From an uncultured Lachnospiraceae bacterium (GTDB taxonomy: Bacteria > Bacillota > Clostridia > Lachnospirales > Lachnospiraceae), in contig CAJTLX010000011.1 of assembly GCA_910577165.1 (NCBI GenBank), forward strand, positions 3,232-67,231: DNA of 64,000 nucleotides, in the 5' to 3' direction. The stretch's first letter is position 1. Each line of letters opens with the position of its first letter. The translations under genes and the position numbers were made by a program. The notes under the pieces were generated by a model, which made no database searches, was not told the origin of the DNA, and saw nothing but the letters and a program-made list of their open reading frames with translations. This document shows, one piece after another, positions 9,097 through 17,929 of the stretch.

Positions 9097-11019
9097 CTAT
9101 TCTTTCCGCACCGGGTTAAAACCGGAAGCCTTCTTTAGAAGCTGCTTATCCTGATACATCAGTGCATCCACCTCCGTCATCACCTGATCGATCGAAGAGA
9201 TCTCCGCCTTTTTATATACCTGACATCCGATCGCTAAATAGATTGGATAATTTCGCTCGTGTGAGGCATTGATCCTTGCAATATGTGCTTTCATGGACGC
9301 GGTACATTCCGCGACATCCTTCCTTGTAAAATGTCCCACGGCAACCTTGACATACTCATCCCCGCCGACACGGAAATTATATTCCCGCACCGCGCCGTTT
9401 ACCGACATATTTAACAAAAGAGAGGAGGAGAGGCAGATCACATCGTCCCCCGCCAAATGTCCGTAAGTATCATTGATGTATTTCAATCCATTGTTGTCGC
9501 AGAGCATAAAACAAAGCTGTTCATCCTCCGCCATCTTTTCCACAATGTCCGGCAGAAGAATATTGTAGCCATTGCGGTTGTAAAGCCCCGTCATTGCGTC
9601 CGTCACCGCCTTGCGCTGGGCCGCCTCATACAGATCATTTACCGCATAGACCCGGCGCAAAGACTCCAACGCCACATTTACCTTGCGCACCCAGAATGGA
9701 TATTGTTTCTTGAACACGCATTGTTCTCCACTGTATTCTAACACGATATAGCCAAAACAATGACTGCCAAAATGCAGCATATTAAAATAAAACATCTTTG
9801 GCTCTCCGCGATCGGCATGGTATGCGGGAATCATATCCTTCGCATCGAAAATGCAATCAAGGCGCACACGATCCTCCTCTTTCTTTGTCTGCGAACATAC
9901 GGTATCAAGTGCCAACATCATCCGGTCAGTAAAAACTTCCTGCTTCTCGTCATCCCTTTTGCTCCAGTCCGGACTCAGACACAGATACATCCGATCATAT
10001 TCCCCTGCGTGCATGGCATAGCCATCAATTTCCCACAGACAATCCACCAGATCCTTTGCCATAATCAGACGTTCCTGCATAAAATTGTACAGAGCAAAAA
10101 ACGCGTCCTCTCGCCTATCCGGCAACACCTTGCCAAAATGAAACCTTTTGCCGCAGCTGCAGGACTGGTACAGCATCAAATTTGACTTCCTAAGCAACGG
10201 ATGCTGCTTTCCTCTAATGTCCAGTGCCTCCGCAATATAGCGCACTGCTCTTGCCGCTGCCAGATCGATCCCACGTGTGGCGGATGTAATAAAATCTTCA
10301 TCGTCATCCGGCTCCGCCTCACAGTCAAACCCAGTCACCAAAATATCCTCCGGCACACGGATTTCACGCCTTTGCAGCGCGTAACAAATACTGACCGCCA
10401 TCGGATCATTTGCGCACGCGATCGCCTGTGGCAACTCTTTTTCTCCCTCCAGGAGCTCAGCGACAACGCGCTCCCCCTCCTCATACCAGAAATCCCCATA
10501 AAAAACTCGCTTTTCATCCACCGTAAGCCCTGCATTTTCCATCGCCTGCTGATACCCTAAAAGTCTGTTCTGACTGTGCGGATGAGTCGCAGGTCCTGTC
10601 ATAAATGCAATATCCGTGCAGCCGTGTACCTCAATCAAATGCTCCACCACCTCACGAATCCCCGCCGTATCATCGCAGGAAAACGCCTTGTATCCATCCT
10701 CTTTTAGGTCAATGCTCACGCGAATCCCATCGAATTTTTCCCGAATTTCTGCCGCGATCTTCCCTGCAAACTCCGGCTGAAGCTGTAAACTGTCCGGCAC
10801 AAGAATCATCGCATCAAGCAAATCATAATTGATCAGCTCCATAATCTGCGCCTCGCCAAGCTGATAATCCGTATATCCCCCCGTGCGCAGCATACAGGAA
10901 AACACCAATACATCCATATTATACTGGAATGCCTCCCTGCCAACTGTTTTTAAAAACGTCCTCTGAAATGACTCATCAGGTCGCCCAATCACTATACCGA
11001 TAGTTTTTCTGTTTTTCAT
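9097..11019 (-). CDS. Cytoplasmic LacI-type sensor fused to GGDEF diguanylate cyclase
   Basis: 640 residues without any membrane segment. Residues about 5-275 match the LacI/periplasmic-binding-protein fold (IGIVIGRPDESFQRTF, AFMTGPATHPHSQNR, DILVTGFDCE) but lack the LacI helix-turn-helix. A central region of about 190 residues is unassigned and contains CSCGKRF. The C-terminal GGDEF domain has AVTDAMTGLYNRNGY and the active-site motif GGDEY at 552-556, so it should make cyclic di-GMP. I see no RxxD inhibitory site five residues before the motif. A cytoplasmic small molecule, perhaps a sugar, may control the cyclase. Its strong promoter lies between it and the wzz gene. Confidence 0.9.
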   Translation of the reverse strand: MKNRKTIGIVIGRPDESFQRTFLKTVGREAFQYNMDVLVFSCMLRTGGYTDYQLGEAQIMELINYDLLDAMILVPDSLQLQPEFAGKIAAEIREKFDGIRVSIDLKEDGYKAFSCDDTAGIREVVEHLIEVHGCTDIAFMTGPATHPHSQNRLLGYQQAMENAGLTVDEKRVFYGDFWYEEGERVVAELLEGEKELPQAIACANDPMAVSICYALQRREIRVPEDILVTGFDCEAEPDDDEDFITSATRGIDLAAARAVRYIAEALDIRGKQHPLLRKSNLMLYQSCSCGKRFHFGKVLPDRREDAFFALYNFMQERLIMAKDLVDCLWEIDGYAMHAGEYDRMYLCLSPDWSKRDDEKQEVFTDRMMLALDTVCSQTKKEEDRVRLDCIFDAKDMIPAYHADRGEPKMFYFNMLHFGSHCFGYIVLEYSGEQCVFKKQYPFWVRKVNVALESLRRVYAVNDLYEAAQRKAVTDAMTGLYNRNGYNILLPDIVEKMAEDEQLCFMLCDNNGLKYINDTYGHLAGDDVICLSSSLLLNMSVNGAVREYNFRVGGDEYVKVAVGHFTRKDVAECTASMKAHIARINASHERNYPIYLAIGCQVYKKAEISSIDQVMTEVDALMYQDKQLLKKASGFNPVRKE

Positions 11020-11075
11020 AGAAATCCCCCTTGCTTCTTTTTTGCTTTCCTCCGCTGCTTTTTTCTTTATCTTCT

Positions 11076-11104
11076 ATTATATACTCTCTTTTAAAGAATC
11101 GCAA
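11076..11104 (-). promoter_or_regulatory. Sigma-A-type promoter for the GGDEF gene
   Basis: On the minus strand, TTGCGA at 11104-11099, 17 bp, then TATAAT at 11081-11076. It is 57 bp upstream of the ATG at 11019. Confidence 0.8.
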
Positions 11105-11180
11105 AGTATTTTTTGGAAAACTATTTGAAAGAGAAAACTTCAGTGGCATTCTTCCTCTGTATGGGGCGTGAGCACAAAGA

Positions 11181-11214
11181 AGGGGCAGAACCGGAAATTT
11201 TTGGTTCTGCCCCT
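11181..11214 (-). terminator. Hairpin terminator after the wzz gene
   Basis: A perfect 12-bp stem (AGGGGCAGAACC at 11181-11192 with its complement at 11203-11214) starts 33 bp after the wzz stop. Only a short T-rich stretch follows on the minus strand, so termination may be incomplete. Confidence 0.65.
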
Positions 11215-11246
11215 CCTCAAAACTTCAATATTATGATATTACGTAA

Positions 11247-12689
11247 TTACGGTATAGCATCCACACCAATCACAATCACGCCAAGCACCTTCTTCTTCCA
11301 CGCAGCAAGCTCCTCCAATTCCCGCTCAATCTGCGTATAGGTACTCTCCTCCTGCTTTTCTATTAACACAACATAATCCGCTGCCATCGCCGCAGGCACC
11401 GCCGACGGATCGCGCAAAATACTTGGGATCTGCTCCACCGAATACCCCTTTTCCCACTTCATGCCGGATAGAAGGGATTCAATTTCTCTCTGATCAATCG
11501 TTCCCGTGCAGACAAGATTTACCTTTCCCGAAGCATCAGATTCTTTCTTTTCTGCCTGCAACGCCTCAAGCTCCGCCTGCACGCTTCTCGCCGCTACCAT
11601 CGCTAAATTCCCCGCATCACTCTCCTTCATCGATAGTCCTCCCATGTGCGCAAACAGGCGGTCAAATCCCACCCAGACACGCTTTTTATGTACCTGTGGA
11701 ATCTGTGCGATCACGCGAAGACCAAACCGATTTTTTAATTCCTTCGCATCCTGAAGTTTATCCGACATAATATACTGGAAGGCAATGAAAACTGCCGCCA
11801 ACACTGCACCGATAATAAAACCCAAAATCAAGATCTTGATGGATCCTTTTATAATTCTGGTTGTTGTATATTCTTTTTGCGGCTCTGCAGAATTCTTCCA
11901 CGTCTTAAGTTCCTCCGCCTTCTCCTGAAGATTGATACTTAAATCCGAAACATACTGAAGATTGGTCTTTTGCAATTCATCCAGCTCCAAATTCACAGCC
12001 TCAAAGGATGCCTGGTTTACCGCATTTAACTCATGATTGCCGATCGTTACCGTAATCTCTTTTTGCTTTTCCAAAACTCCTTCCAGCGCGTAGGAAAGAA
12101 TATCATCACACATCGCCTCATCCACGCCCTGCACATTGATTGTCACCATACAGTTGTCAAGATCTTCCGAAACAGTAAGAATTTCCTCCAAATACCGCAG
12201 TTCCATCGATTCCGACAAATGATCCGCAATATACTGATACATATTACCATTGGTCATATAAGTAATATAGGAATGCAAAATACGGTTGGAGAGATCAATA
12301 TTTTGATAATCCATTCCCGGCAAAATCTGATAATCCGTCGACACATATAACTGCAGGGATGCATTGCGCTCGCGGAATGGATTGATCTTCATCAAAACAG
12401 AATTTGCATTGTACTCCTCCTGCTCCGTGCGCGCTTTCTCCAAATTGGTAATCTCGCGCTCAAGTGTCTCACCCTTCGCGCGAAATGCAGCCAGTTCACG
12501 CTCATAGTTTTGTTCCGCCGTACTGATATATTCCGGATCGGAACTCTTTAGCTTCTTTAGAACAAAATTTCCTGCTCCCGCAATCACGGCGATTGCCAAG
12601 GCAATCACAAAAATCTTCCGCCAGTCACGAAAAATTCGATAAAACACCTTGCCTAAGCTAATCTCCTGTTCATAGGCCTGTTCGTTCAT
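11247..12689 (-). CDS. Wzz-type chain-length regulator with degenerate kinase-like tail
   Basis: 480 residues. Transmembrane helix 1 at about 26-44 and helix 2 at about 284-306 enclose an extracellular coiled-coil-rich region, the usual Wzz/CpsC layout controlling polysaccharide chain length and export. The following 170-residue cytoplasmic part ends in VLGVIVIGVDAIP and contains AADYVVLIE, like the late strands of a CpsD/BY-kinase domain. No Walker A (GxxxxGKS/T) is present, and there is no Tyr-rich tail. It therefore looks like a degenerate P-loop kinase domain fused to Wzz. The start is uncertain: ATG at 12689 or GTG at 12707, neither with an ideal ribosome site. It lies downstream of the glycan operon after a 350-bp gap with its own promoter. 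Confidence 0.85.
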   Translation of the reverse strand: MNEQAYEQEISLGKVFYRIFRDWRKIFVIALAIAVIAGAGNFVLKKLKSSDPEYISTAEQNYERELAAFRAKGETLEREITNLEKARTEQEEYNANSVLMKINPFRERNASLQLYVSTDYQILPGMDYQNIDLSNRILHSYITYMTNGNMYQYIADHLSESMELRYLEEILTVSEDLDNCMVTINVQGVDEAMCDDILSYALEGVLEKQKEITVTIGNHELNAVNQASFEAVNLELDELQKTNLQYVSDLSINLQEKAEELKTWKNSAEPQKEYTTTRIIKGSIKILILGFIIGAVLAAVFIAFQYIMSDKLQDAKELKNRFGLRVIAQIPQVHKKRVWVGFDRLFAHMGGLSMKESDAGNLAMVAARSVQAELEALQAEKKESDASGKVNLVCTGTIDQREIESLLSGMKWEKGYSVEQIPSILRDPSAVPAAMAADYVVLIEKQEESTYTQIERELEELAAWKKKVLGVIVIGVDAIP

Positions 12690-12715
12690 TTTCTTTTTGA
12701 ACCTCACTTTCCATT

Positions 12716-12868
12716 TTAATCTTTTTCCCTAAAATCATGGGATGCTGTCTTTATGGCAGATGCCACAATTCTTTTCTCCCAGTCAGAACAATCTTCAAAT
12801 GATCTCCGACTATAAGAAAAACCTCCGGCAGATGGCAGGCATGGAGAGATAATTTTCACGCCGCTCAT
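12716..12868 (-). CDS. Possible 50-codon ORF upstream of wzz
   Basis: An ATG-started frame of 50 codons ends 27 bp before the wzz start. It is Ser-rich with no recognisable domain. AAGGA lies too close (1 bp) to the ATG, which argues against good translation. It could be a leader peptide or chance. Confidence 0.2.
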   Translation of the reverse strand: MSGVKIISPCLPSAGGFSYSRRSFEDCSDWEKRIVASAIKTASHDFREKD

Positions 12869-12997
12869 TTCCTTGCAATCCGGATCTCCTGTATTTTATC
12901 ACATTATTAGATTTTAGGAAAGGAGTTTTGGGAAGAAAAATTAAAAAGTTGTAAAAAATATAGCTGTTTATCAAAGAAATACCTATGGTACATTCTA

Positions 12998-13027
12998 ATT
13001 ATACGCAAAATAGGAAATTTTTGTAAA
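12998..13027 (-). promoter_or_regulatory. Likely promoter for wzz
   Basis: Minus strand: TTTACA at 13027-13022, 18 bp, TATAAT at 13003-12998. The leader to wzz would be about 300 nt. Confidence 0.5.
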
Positions 13028-13036
13028 TCAATTATC

Positions 13037-14299
13037 TCAATCTCTTCCAAATAGATCCCTTGTATAGACTCTTTCCCTCACATCATCCAGACAATGATCG
13101 TATCGGTTTGCGATAATCGCGTCGGACTCCCTCTTAAATTTTTCCAGATCATTCACCACAAGGCTTCCAAAAAATGTACTCCCCTCCGGCAGTGTTGGCT
13201 CATAGATCACCACACTTGCTCCCTTTGCCTTTATCCGCTTCATTACACCTTGAATCGCACTCTGTCTGAAATTGTCTGAATTTGACTTCATCACCAGGCG
13301 ATACACCCCTATCACCACCCGATGTTCTTCTGCTTGCCTCCACATCGAATTCCCCGAATAGTCAAAATACCCCGCCTTTGCCAGAACGCGATCTGCAATA
13401 AAATCTTTGCGGGTGCGGTTGCTCTGCACAATCGCACGAATCAACTCTTCGGGGATATTTTCATAGTTCGCTAACAATTGTTTGGAGTCTTTTGGAAGAC
13501 AATAGCCTCCATAACCAAATGAAGGGTTATTGTACTGATCGCCAATGCGCGGATCAAGACAAACGCCCCGGATAATCGAGGCGACATCTAGCCCTTTTAT
13601 CTCTGCATAGGTATCCAACTCATTAAAATAGGATATCCGAAGCGCGAGATATGTATTTGCAAAAAGCTTTACTGCCTCCGCCTCAGTAAAGCCCATAAAA
13701 AGAGTTTCAATATTTTCCTTCTTGGCACTTTGCTGTAAAAGCTCCGCAAAAATACGTGCTTTTTGATCGGCAGCAGATTGACCAATAATAATTCTTGACG
13801 GATAAAGATTATCATACAACGCCTTTGACTCCCGCAAAAATTCTGGGCTGAAAATAATATTGTCCGCCCGGTATCTTTCTCGGACAGACTTTGTATACCC
13901 CACAGGCACAGTGGACTTAATAATAATTAGCGGCTTATCCTCCCGCTCCCTTGTGGACATCAATATCAGTTCAATCACCTTCTCCACCGCGCTTGTGTCA
14001 AAAAAATTTTTTTCGGAATCATAGTTTGTTGGCGCGGCAATGATAATAAAATCCGCCGTGGAATACGCCATCTTTCCATCCAAGGTAGCTGTCAAGTCGA
14101 GTTTCTTTTCCGCCAGATATTTTTCTATGTATTTATCCTGGATCGGTGACTGCCTGCGGTTAATCTGTTCTACCTTCTCCTCCACAATATCCACCGCAGT
14201 CACATGATTGTGCTGCGCTAGGAGAATCGCAAGACTAAGCCCCACATAGCCCGTCCCTGCCACCGCGATATTGTAATGTTCCTTTCTTTGCCTACTCAA
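13037..14299 (-). CDS. ugd: UDP-glucose/GDP-mannose dehydrogenase family protein
   Basis: 420 residues. It has an N-terminal Rossmann NAD site ([10 protein letters not shown] at about 13-22), the central helix with EFLRES at 153-158, and the active-site [10 protein letters not shown] with catalytic Cys267. The family oxidises the C6 hydroxyl of a nucleotide sugar to an acid, most often UDP-glucose to UDP-glucuronate; UDP-HexNAc cannot be excluded from sequence alone. It is the last gene of the minus-strand polysaccharide run, 54 bp after legF. It probably supplies a uronic acid to the repeat unit. Confidence 0.92.
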   Translation of the reverse strand: MSRQRKEHYNIAVAGTGYVGLSLAILLAQHNHVTAVDIVEEKVEQINRRQSPIQDKYIEKYLAEKKLDLTATLDGKMAYSTADFIIIAAPTNYDSEKNFFDTSAVEKVIELILMSTREREDKPLIIIKSTVPVGYTKSVRERYRADNIIFSPEFLRESKALYDNLYPSRIIIGQSAADQKARIFAELLQQSAKKENIETLFMGFTEAEAVKLFANTYLALRISYFNELDTYAEIKGLDVASIIRGVCLDPRIGDQYNNPSFGYGGYCLPKDSKQLLANYENIPEELIRAIVQSNRTRKDFIADRVLAKAGYFDYSGNSMWRQAEEHRVVIGVYRLVMKSNSDNFRQSAIQGVMKRIKAKGASVVIYEPTLPEGSTFFGSLVVNDLEKFKRESDAIIANRYDHCLDDVRERVYTRDLFGRD

Positions 14300-14353
14300 T
14301 GTTTAAATTTCTCCTTTCATTTCTTTGTCCAAATAATATTATTTATTCTTCTT

Positions 14354-15043
14354 TCAGGAGATATGTAAAAATGTTTTTACCACTATCAAATCCTTTTCTG
14401 TATCAATATCAACAGACCGTTCGCCGGGCATAATATAAGCAAAACAGGAATCTTTATATAAGTTATACTCTGGATTCTCAATTTTACTTGCATCCACCAA
14501 GTAAATTGCTCCATTTACCTGATAATACTTCTCTAAATCTTGCCGGCGTGCTTGATAATAAGGAGAATTTGCAAAAGATTCCATAGAACAATTTTTATCC
14601 AGTGGAAAACACCATTGGATCGGATGGGCTACTTCTGTTACAGCTATCACATTATGCACATCTTCCCTATCTAATAATCGGAATGCACGGATAATATCAT
14701 CCGATGTCCTTAATGGAGAAGTCGGCTGTAACAATGCTATATAGTCAAAATTCTTCCCCTTTCTTTTATAATTTCCAATCACCTCTCTAACCACGTCCCA
14801 GGAAGTAGCCGTGTCACTCGATGTAAATTCAGATCTTAAGAATGGAACATTTGCTCCACAATCCATTGCAATCTTTGCATATTTTTCAGAGTCCGTTGAA
14901 ACCATTACTTCCTCAAAACATTTGGAGTCTATTGCTGCCTTTATGGTATAATCCATTAGTGGACGACCCAGAAGATTTATTATATTTTTATCCGGCAATC
15001 CTTTCGATCCACTGCGGGCAGGAATAATCGCAAGCACTTTCAT
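14354..15043 (-). CDS. legF: CMP-nonulosonate cytidylyltransferase (CMP-legionaminate synthase type)
   Basis: 229 residues of the NeuA/LegF/PtmB family, which joins CMP to a sialic-acid-like sugar before transfer. It starts with MKVLAIIPARSGSKGLPDKN, the CTP-binding loop, and contains LLQPTSPLRTSDDI and DIDTEKDL near the end, the usual metal-site region. The chosen ATG at 15043 has GGAGG 8 bp upstream; an ATG nine codons earlier has no such site. It is part of the nonulosonate gene run at 14.3-23.1 kb; adjacent legI and legG point to legionaminate-type rather than plain sialic acid. Confidence 0.9.
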   Translation of the reverse strand: MKVLAIIPARSGSKGLPDKNIINLLGRPLMDYTIKAAIDSKCFEEVMVSTDSEKYAKIAMDCGANVPFLRSEFTSSDTATSWDVVREVIGNYKRKGKNFDYIALLQPTSPLRTSDDIIRAFRLLDREDVHNVIAVTEVAHPIQWCFPLDKNCSMESFANSPYYQARRQDLEKYYQVNGAIYLVDASKIENPEYNLYKDSCFAYIMPGERSVDIDTEKDLIVVKTFLHIS

Positions 15044-15129
15044 TTTATCTTCCTCCATATAAAATGCCAAAAATTTTTAGTTCAATGAATATTTTTATTT
15101 TTTAATATATTTTTATACTAATATAAAAA

Positions 15130-15792
15130 TTAATTAATACGACTTTTTATCAAAGAAAAGGCTTCACAATATTTGTAATATGCAGTAGCTCCTCTATAGG
15201 AAGCTAAACCTTTTATTGCATCTTCATTCCTTGGAAAAGGTGCTGTATCAATCTCACTTTTATAAATTTTCATTATTTCTATTTTTTTATCAATATACTC
15301 CGATATATCAATAAAAATATTTGGAGCAAATCTATTTTCATTCAGAGCCTGATCTGTTTCTGATAAAATTTCCATACTCAATACCGTTTTCAAGTAAGGA
15401 ATCCGAAATGATTTTGTACATGAATATACGATATCAAAAATAATCCTATGATCCGAATGTATATCATATCGGTATGGAAGCAGTAATAATTCCGGCTTCA
15501 CTTCATCAAATACTTTTTTAAATTTCGAAATCAGAAAACTAATATCATATTTATCTACTCCTGCGGGTTCAAGTTCCATATTCCAAAATCCATCAAAAGC
15601 ATAGGAGGAAATCACATATTCAATTTCTTTATTTCTCTCTTTGACCCGTTCCTCAGAGTATCCATATTCCACTTTTACATTAGTTACATTAAGCCAATAT
15701 AACTTATGCCCCTTTTCTTTAAATTTTAACAGTGTTCCTCCTGCCCCTAAAGTTTCATCATCCGGATGCGGGGAAATAACCATTACTTTCAT
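15130..15792 (-). CDS. PIG-L family N-deacetylase
   Basis: 220 residues with the zinc motif HPDDE at 9-13 and HSDH near residue 114, the signature of PIG-L/LmbE deacetylases that remove an N-acetyl group from sugars. Its ATG overlaps the stop codon of the formyltransferase (TGATG), with AAGGAG 10 bp upstream, so the two are translationally coupled. The pairing suggests that one enzyme removes an acetyl group and the other adds a formyl group on the same amino sugar. Substrate is inferred from context only. Confidence 0.87.
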   Translation of the reverse strand: MKVMVISPHPDDETLGAGGTLLKFKEKGHKLYWLNVTNVKVEYGYSEERVKERNKEIEYVISSYAFDGFWNMELEPAGVDKYDISFLISKFKKVFDEVKPELLLLPYRYDIHSDHRIIFDIVYSCTKSFRIPYLKTVLSMEILSETDQALNENRFAPNIFIDISEYIDKKIEIMKIYKSEIDTAPFPRNEDAIKGLASYRGATAYYKYCEAFSLIKSRIN

Positions 15793-16679
15793 CAAAGATA
15801 TTCTCCTTCTGTCAAATTTACCTCATCACTATCAAGAATATGAATTATTCCGTCATAAACTTTTACCATATAATTTTTTGGTGAATTTACATACAATACT
15901 TTTCCGGGTTCTATATTTTGATATTCCTTTGATACAATACCTTCACATTTCCAAACTTTTATTTCCTTATCGCCATAGAGAAAATGTGCACCAACATACG
16001 GATGTGTCAGTCCCCTTACAAGATTGTAAATTCCCTTACATGACATACGCCAGTCAATTTGACCATCTAATTGCCCTCTTTTTCTCCATGTATTTCCATT
16101 ACCAATATCTTGTGGTAAACGTCTTACTGTACCATTTGCAAATTGTGCTGTAAATTCAAGGATCTGCTTTTTAGCAGTTTCAAGCACCTTATTGTATAAT
16201 GTATTTGCATCGTCTGTATCATCAATAATAATCTCTTCCTGACTGATAATATCGCCAGTATCCGCTCCCTCATCCATAATAAAGAATGTGGAAGCAGTTT
16301 TATCTAGTCCAAGAACTAATGACCATATCAAAGGATGTCTCCCTCTATTTGCGGGCAATGCTGCGGGATGAAAACCGACCACTCCATATTTGGGAATCGA
16401 TAAAAGTTCACTTTTTATTAGTCTTGACCATCCAAAGCAATAAATTACTTCCGGATTTTTGGATTTTATAAATGTGATCGTATCCCTATCATTGATATCT
16501 TTCGTGCAGATATAATCAATTTTATACTTTTTTGCAAGGGGAACTAAAGAATGAAAATCTGCATTTACCTTGGAATTATCTGCAGTAATAATACCGATTA
16601 CAGAGTATTTATGTTGTAACAAGCATTCTAATAGTACATAAGAGCTTTCTACACATCCAATAAATATTGTCTTCTTCAT
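15792..16679 (-). CDS. Formyltransferase family protein (sugar N-formyltransferase candidate)
   Basis: 295 residues with the fold of methionyl-tRNA formyltransferase: FHPAALPANRGRHPLIW at 103-119 and a DTGD motif at 140-143. Known members use an Asn-His-Asp triad with 10-formyl-tetrahydrofolate; His104 and Asp140 are present, but the expected Asn is Gly102. The C-terminal 90 residues form a separate small domain. The gene overlaps legG by 4 bp upstream and the deacetylase downstream. Context makes N-formylation of a nonulosonate or its precursor more likely than tRNA formylation. Activity with the altered triad is uncertain. Confidence 0.82.
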   Translation of the reverse strand: MKKTIFIGCVESSYVLLECLLQHKYSVIGIITADNSKVNADFHSLVPLAKKYKIDYICTKDINDRDTITFIKSKNPEVIYCFGWSRLIKSELLSIPKYGVVGFHPAALPANRGRHPLIWSLVLGLDKTASTFFIMDEGADTGDIISQEEIIIDDTDDANTLYNKVLETAKKQILEFTAQFANGTVRRLPQDIGNGNTWRKRGQLDGQIDWRMSCKGIYNLVRGLTHPYVGAHFLYGDKEIKVWKCEGIVSKEYQNIEPGKVLYVNSPKNYMVKVYDGIIHILDSDEVNLTEGEYL

Positions 16680-17851
16680 TTTTTCACCTCAAGATCAAAA
16701 AAAGGTTTTGCAATCTTTATCGTTCCTTCCTGTTCAAATACTAAGCGCAATATCTCGACAATCTCTTTTGATGTTTTTCCCTCACCAAAAGGATTTCCCA
16801 TTGATTGCACTTCCTTATGAAATTCATCACTAAGTGCCTTTTTCATTGTATATACAATTGCATCTTTATTTGCTTCACAGCATAAAACACTATCCGGCAT
16901 AAATCTGCCCTTCTGTCTGTCCCCAATATTTACGGTTGGTATATGTAAACATGGAGCCTCTGTGATACCGCTAGAAGAATTTCCAACCATTACAGAAGAT
17001 TCTTTTACTGCACTAAGATATCGTTTAACACCTAAAGAAGTTACGGCAACAATATTATTACGTTTCTTTGAATACTCATCAATCCACTGATTGATTCTTC
17101 TTCCACCAGCATCAGCATTAGCTTTTGTTATAATAAAGGACATTTCTTGGAATTCATCTAACGCTTTTATCAATTGTTCAAACTGCTCCAGACCACTATT
17201 TTCCTCCAATGTTATAGGATGAAAGGTTACAACCCCATATTTTCCACTTAAATCAATTCCAAGTTGTTTTCCTAATTCTTTCCTTGAAAGAAAATCTGTA
17301 TTCTTTGTATTTTCAACAGCGAGCGCACCAACATTAAAAACTCTGTTTGGCTGCTCACCCATCTGAATCACTCTGTTTCTATATGTTATAGTACTAACGA
17401 AATGTAGTTGACTCATCTTTGTAATAGAATGCCTTATTGCTTCATCGATCGATCCTTCCGTCGCTTCTCCGCCGTGAATATGCGCAATGGGAATTCTTGC
17501 ATTCATCGCTGAAATACATACTGCCATTGTTTCATATCGATCTCCTAGAACGATAAGGAGATCTAATTTATTCTTTTCAAAATATTTTCCAAAACCTACA
17601 ATTGCCATTGCCATATTATTTGATATATCCTGCGGAGAATCTCCCTCAGTAATACATTCAATTTTTTCTGCAATAGGAATTCCTGCTTCTTTAATCTCCT
17701 GATAAGTATTTCCAAAGGCGGGAGACAAATGGGTTCCTGTAACAAGTACCCGCGTTTCACAAAAATCCTCATTCATAAGTCTTAAAATTAATGGTTTTAG
17801 AAGTCCAAATTCTGCTCTTGTTGTAGTTAATACTCCAATCTGCTTTTTCAT
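16676..17851 (-). CDS. legG: Hydrolysing UDP/GDP-sugar 2-epimerase (LegG/NeuC type)
   Basis: 391 residues. NeuC-like features are TTRAEFGLLKPL at the N-terminus, VLGDRYETMA, HIHGGEATEGSIDE, and the C-terminal GNSSSGITEAP nucleotide-binding stretch. These enzymes hydrolyse a nucleotide-activated amino sugar with inversion at C2, giving the six-carbon precursor for the synthase. With LegB, LegC and a PtmE-like protein nearby, the likely product is 2,4-diacetamido-2,4,6-trideoxymannose for legionaminate; ManNAc for sialate is the alternative. It overlaps the next gene by 4 bp. Confidence 0.92.
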   Translation of the reverse strand: MKKQIGVLTTTRAEFGLLKPLILRLMNEDFCETRVLVTGTHLSPAFGNTYQEIKEAGIPIAEKIECITEGDSPQDISNNMAMAIVGFGKYFEKNKLDLLIVLGDRYETMAVCISAMNARIPIAHIHGGEATEGSIDEAIRHSITKMSQLHFVSTITYRNRVIQMGEQPNRVFNVGALAVENTKNTDFLSRKELGKQLGIDLSGKYGVVTFHPITLEENSGLEQFEQLIKALDEFQEMSFIITKANADAGGRRINQWIDEYSKKRNNIVAVTSLGVKRYLSAVKESSVMVGNSSSGITEAPCLHIPTVNIGDRQKGRFMPDSVLCCEANKDAIVYTMKKALSDEFHKEVQSMGNPFGEGKTSKEIVEILRLVFEQEGTIKIAKPFFDLEVKK

Positions 17852-17929
17852 TGATTTACTCCCTATTTTTTTATTGCGAAAAAATTATATCCTATATTCC
17901 ATATATTGCATCTATCACAGCAATCTTTT

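Larger units (their letters stand above)
12690..13036. other. Intergenic region between ugd and wzz
   Basis: A 347-bp stretch between the polysaccharide operon and wzz. It holds the promoter at 12998-13027 and the weak 50-codon ORF at 12716-12868. I see no clear terminator for the dehydrogenase gene, so read-through from the operon into wzz is possible. Confidence 0.5.
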
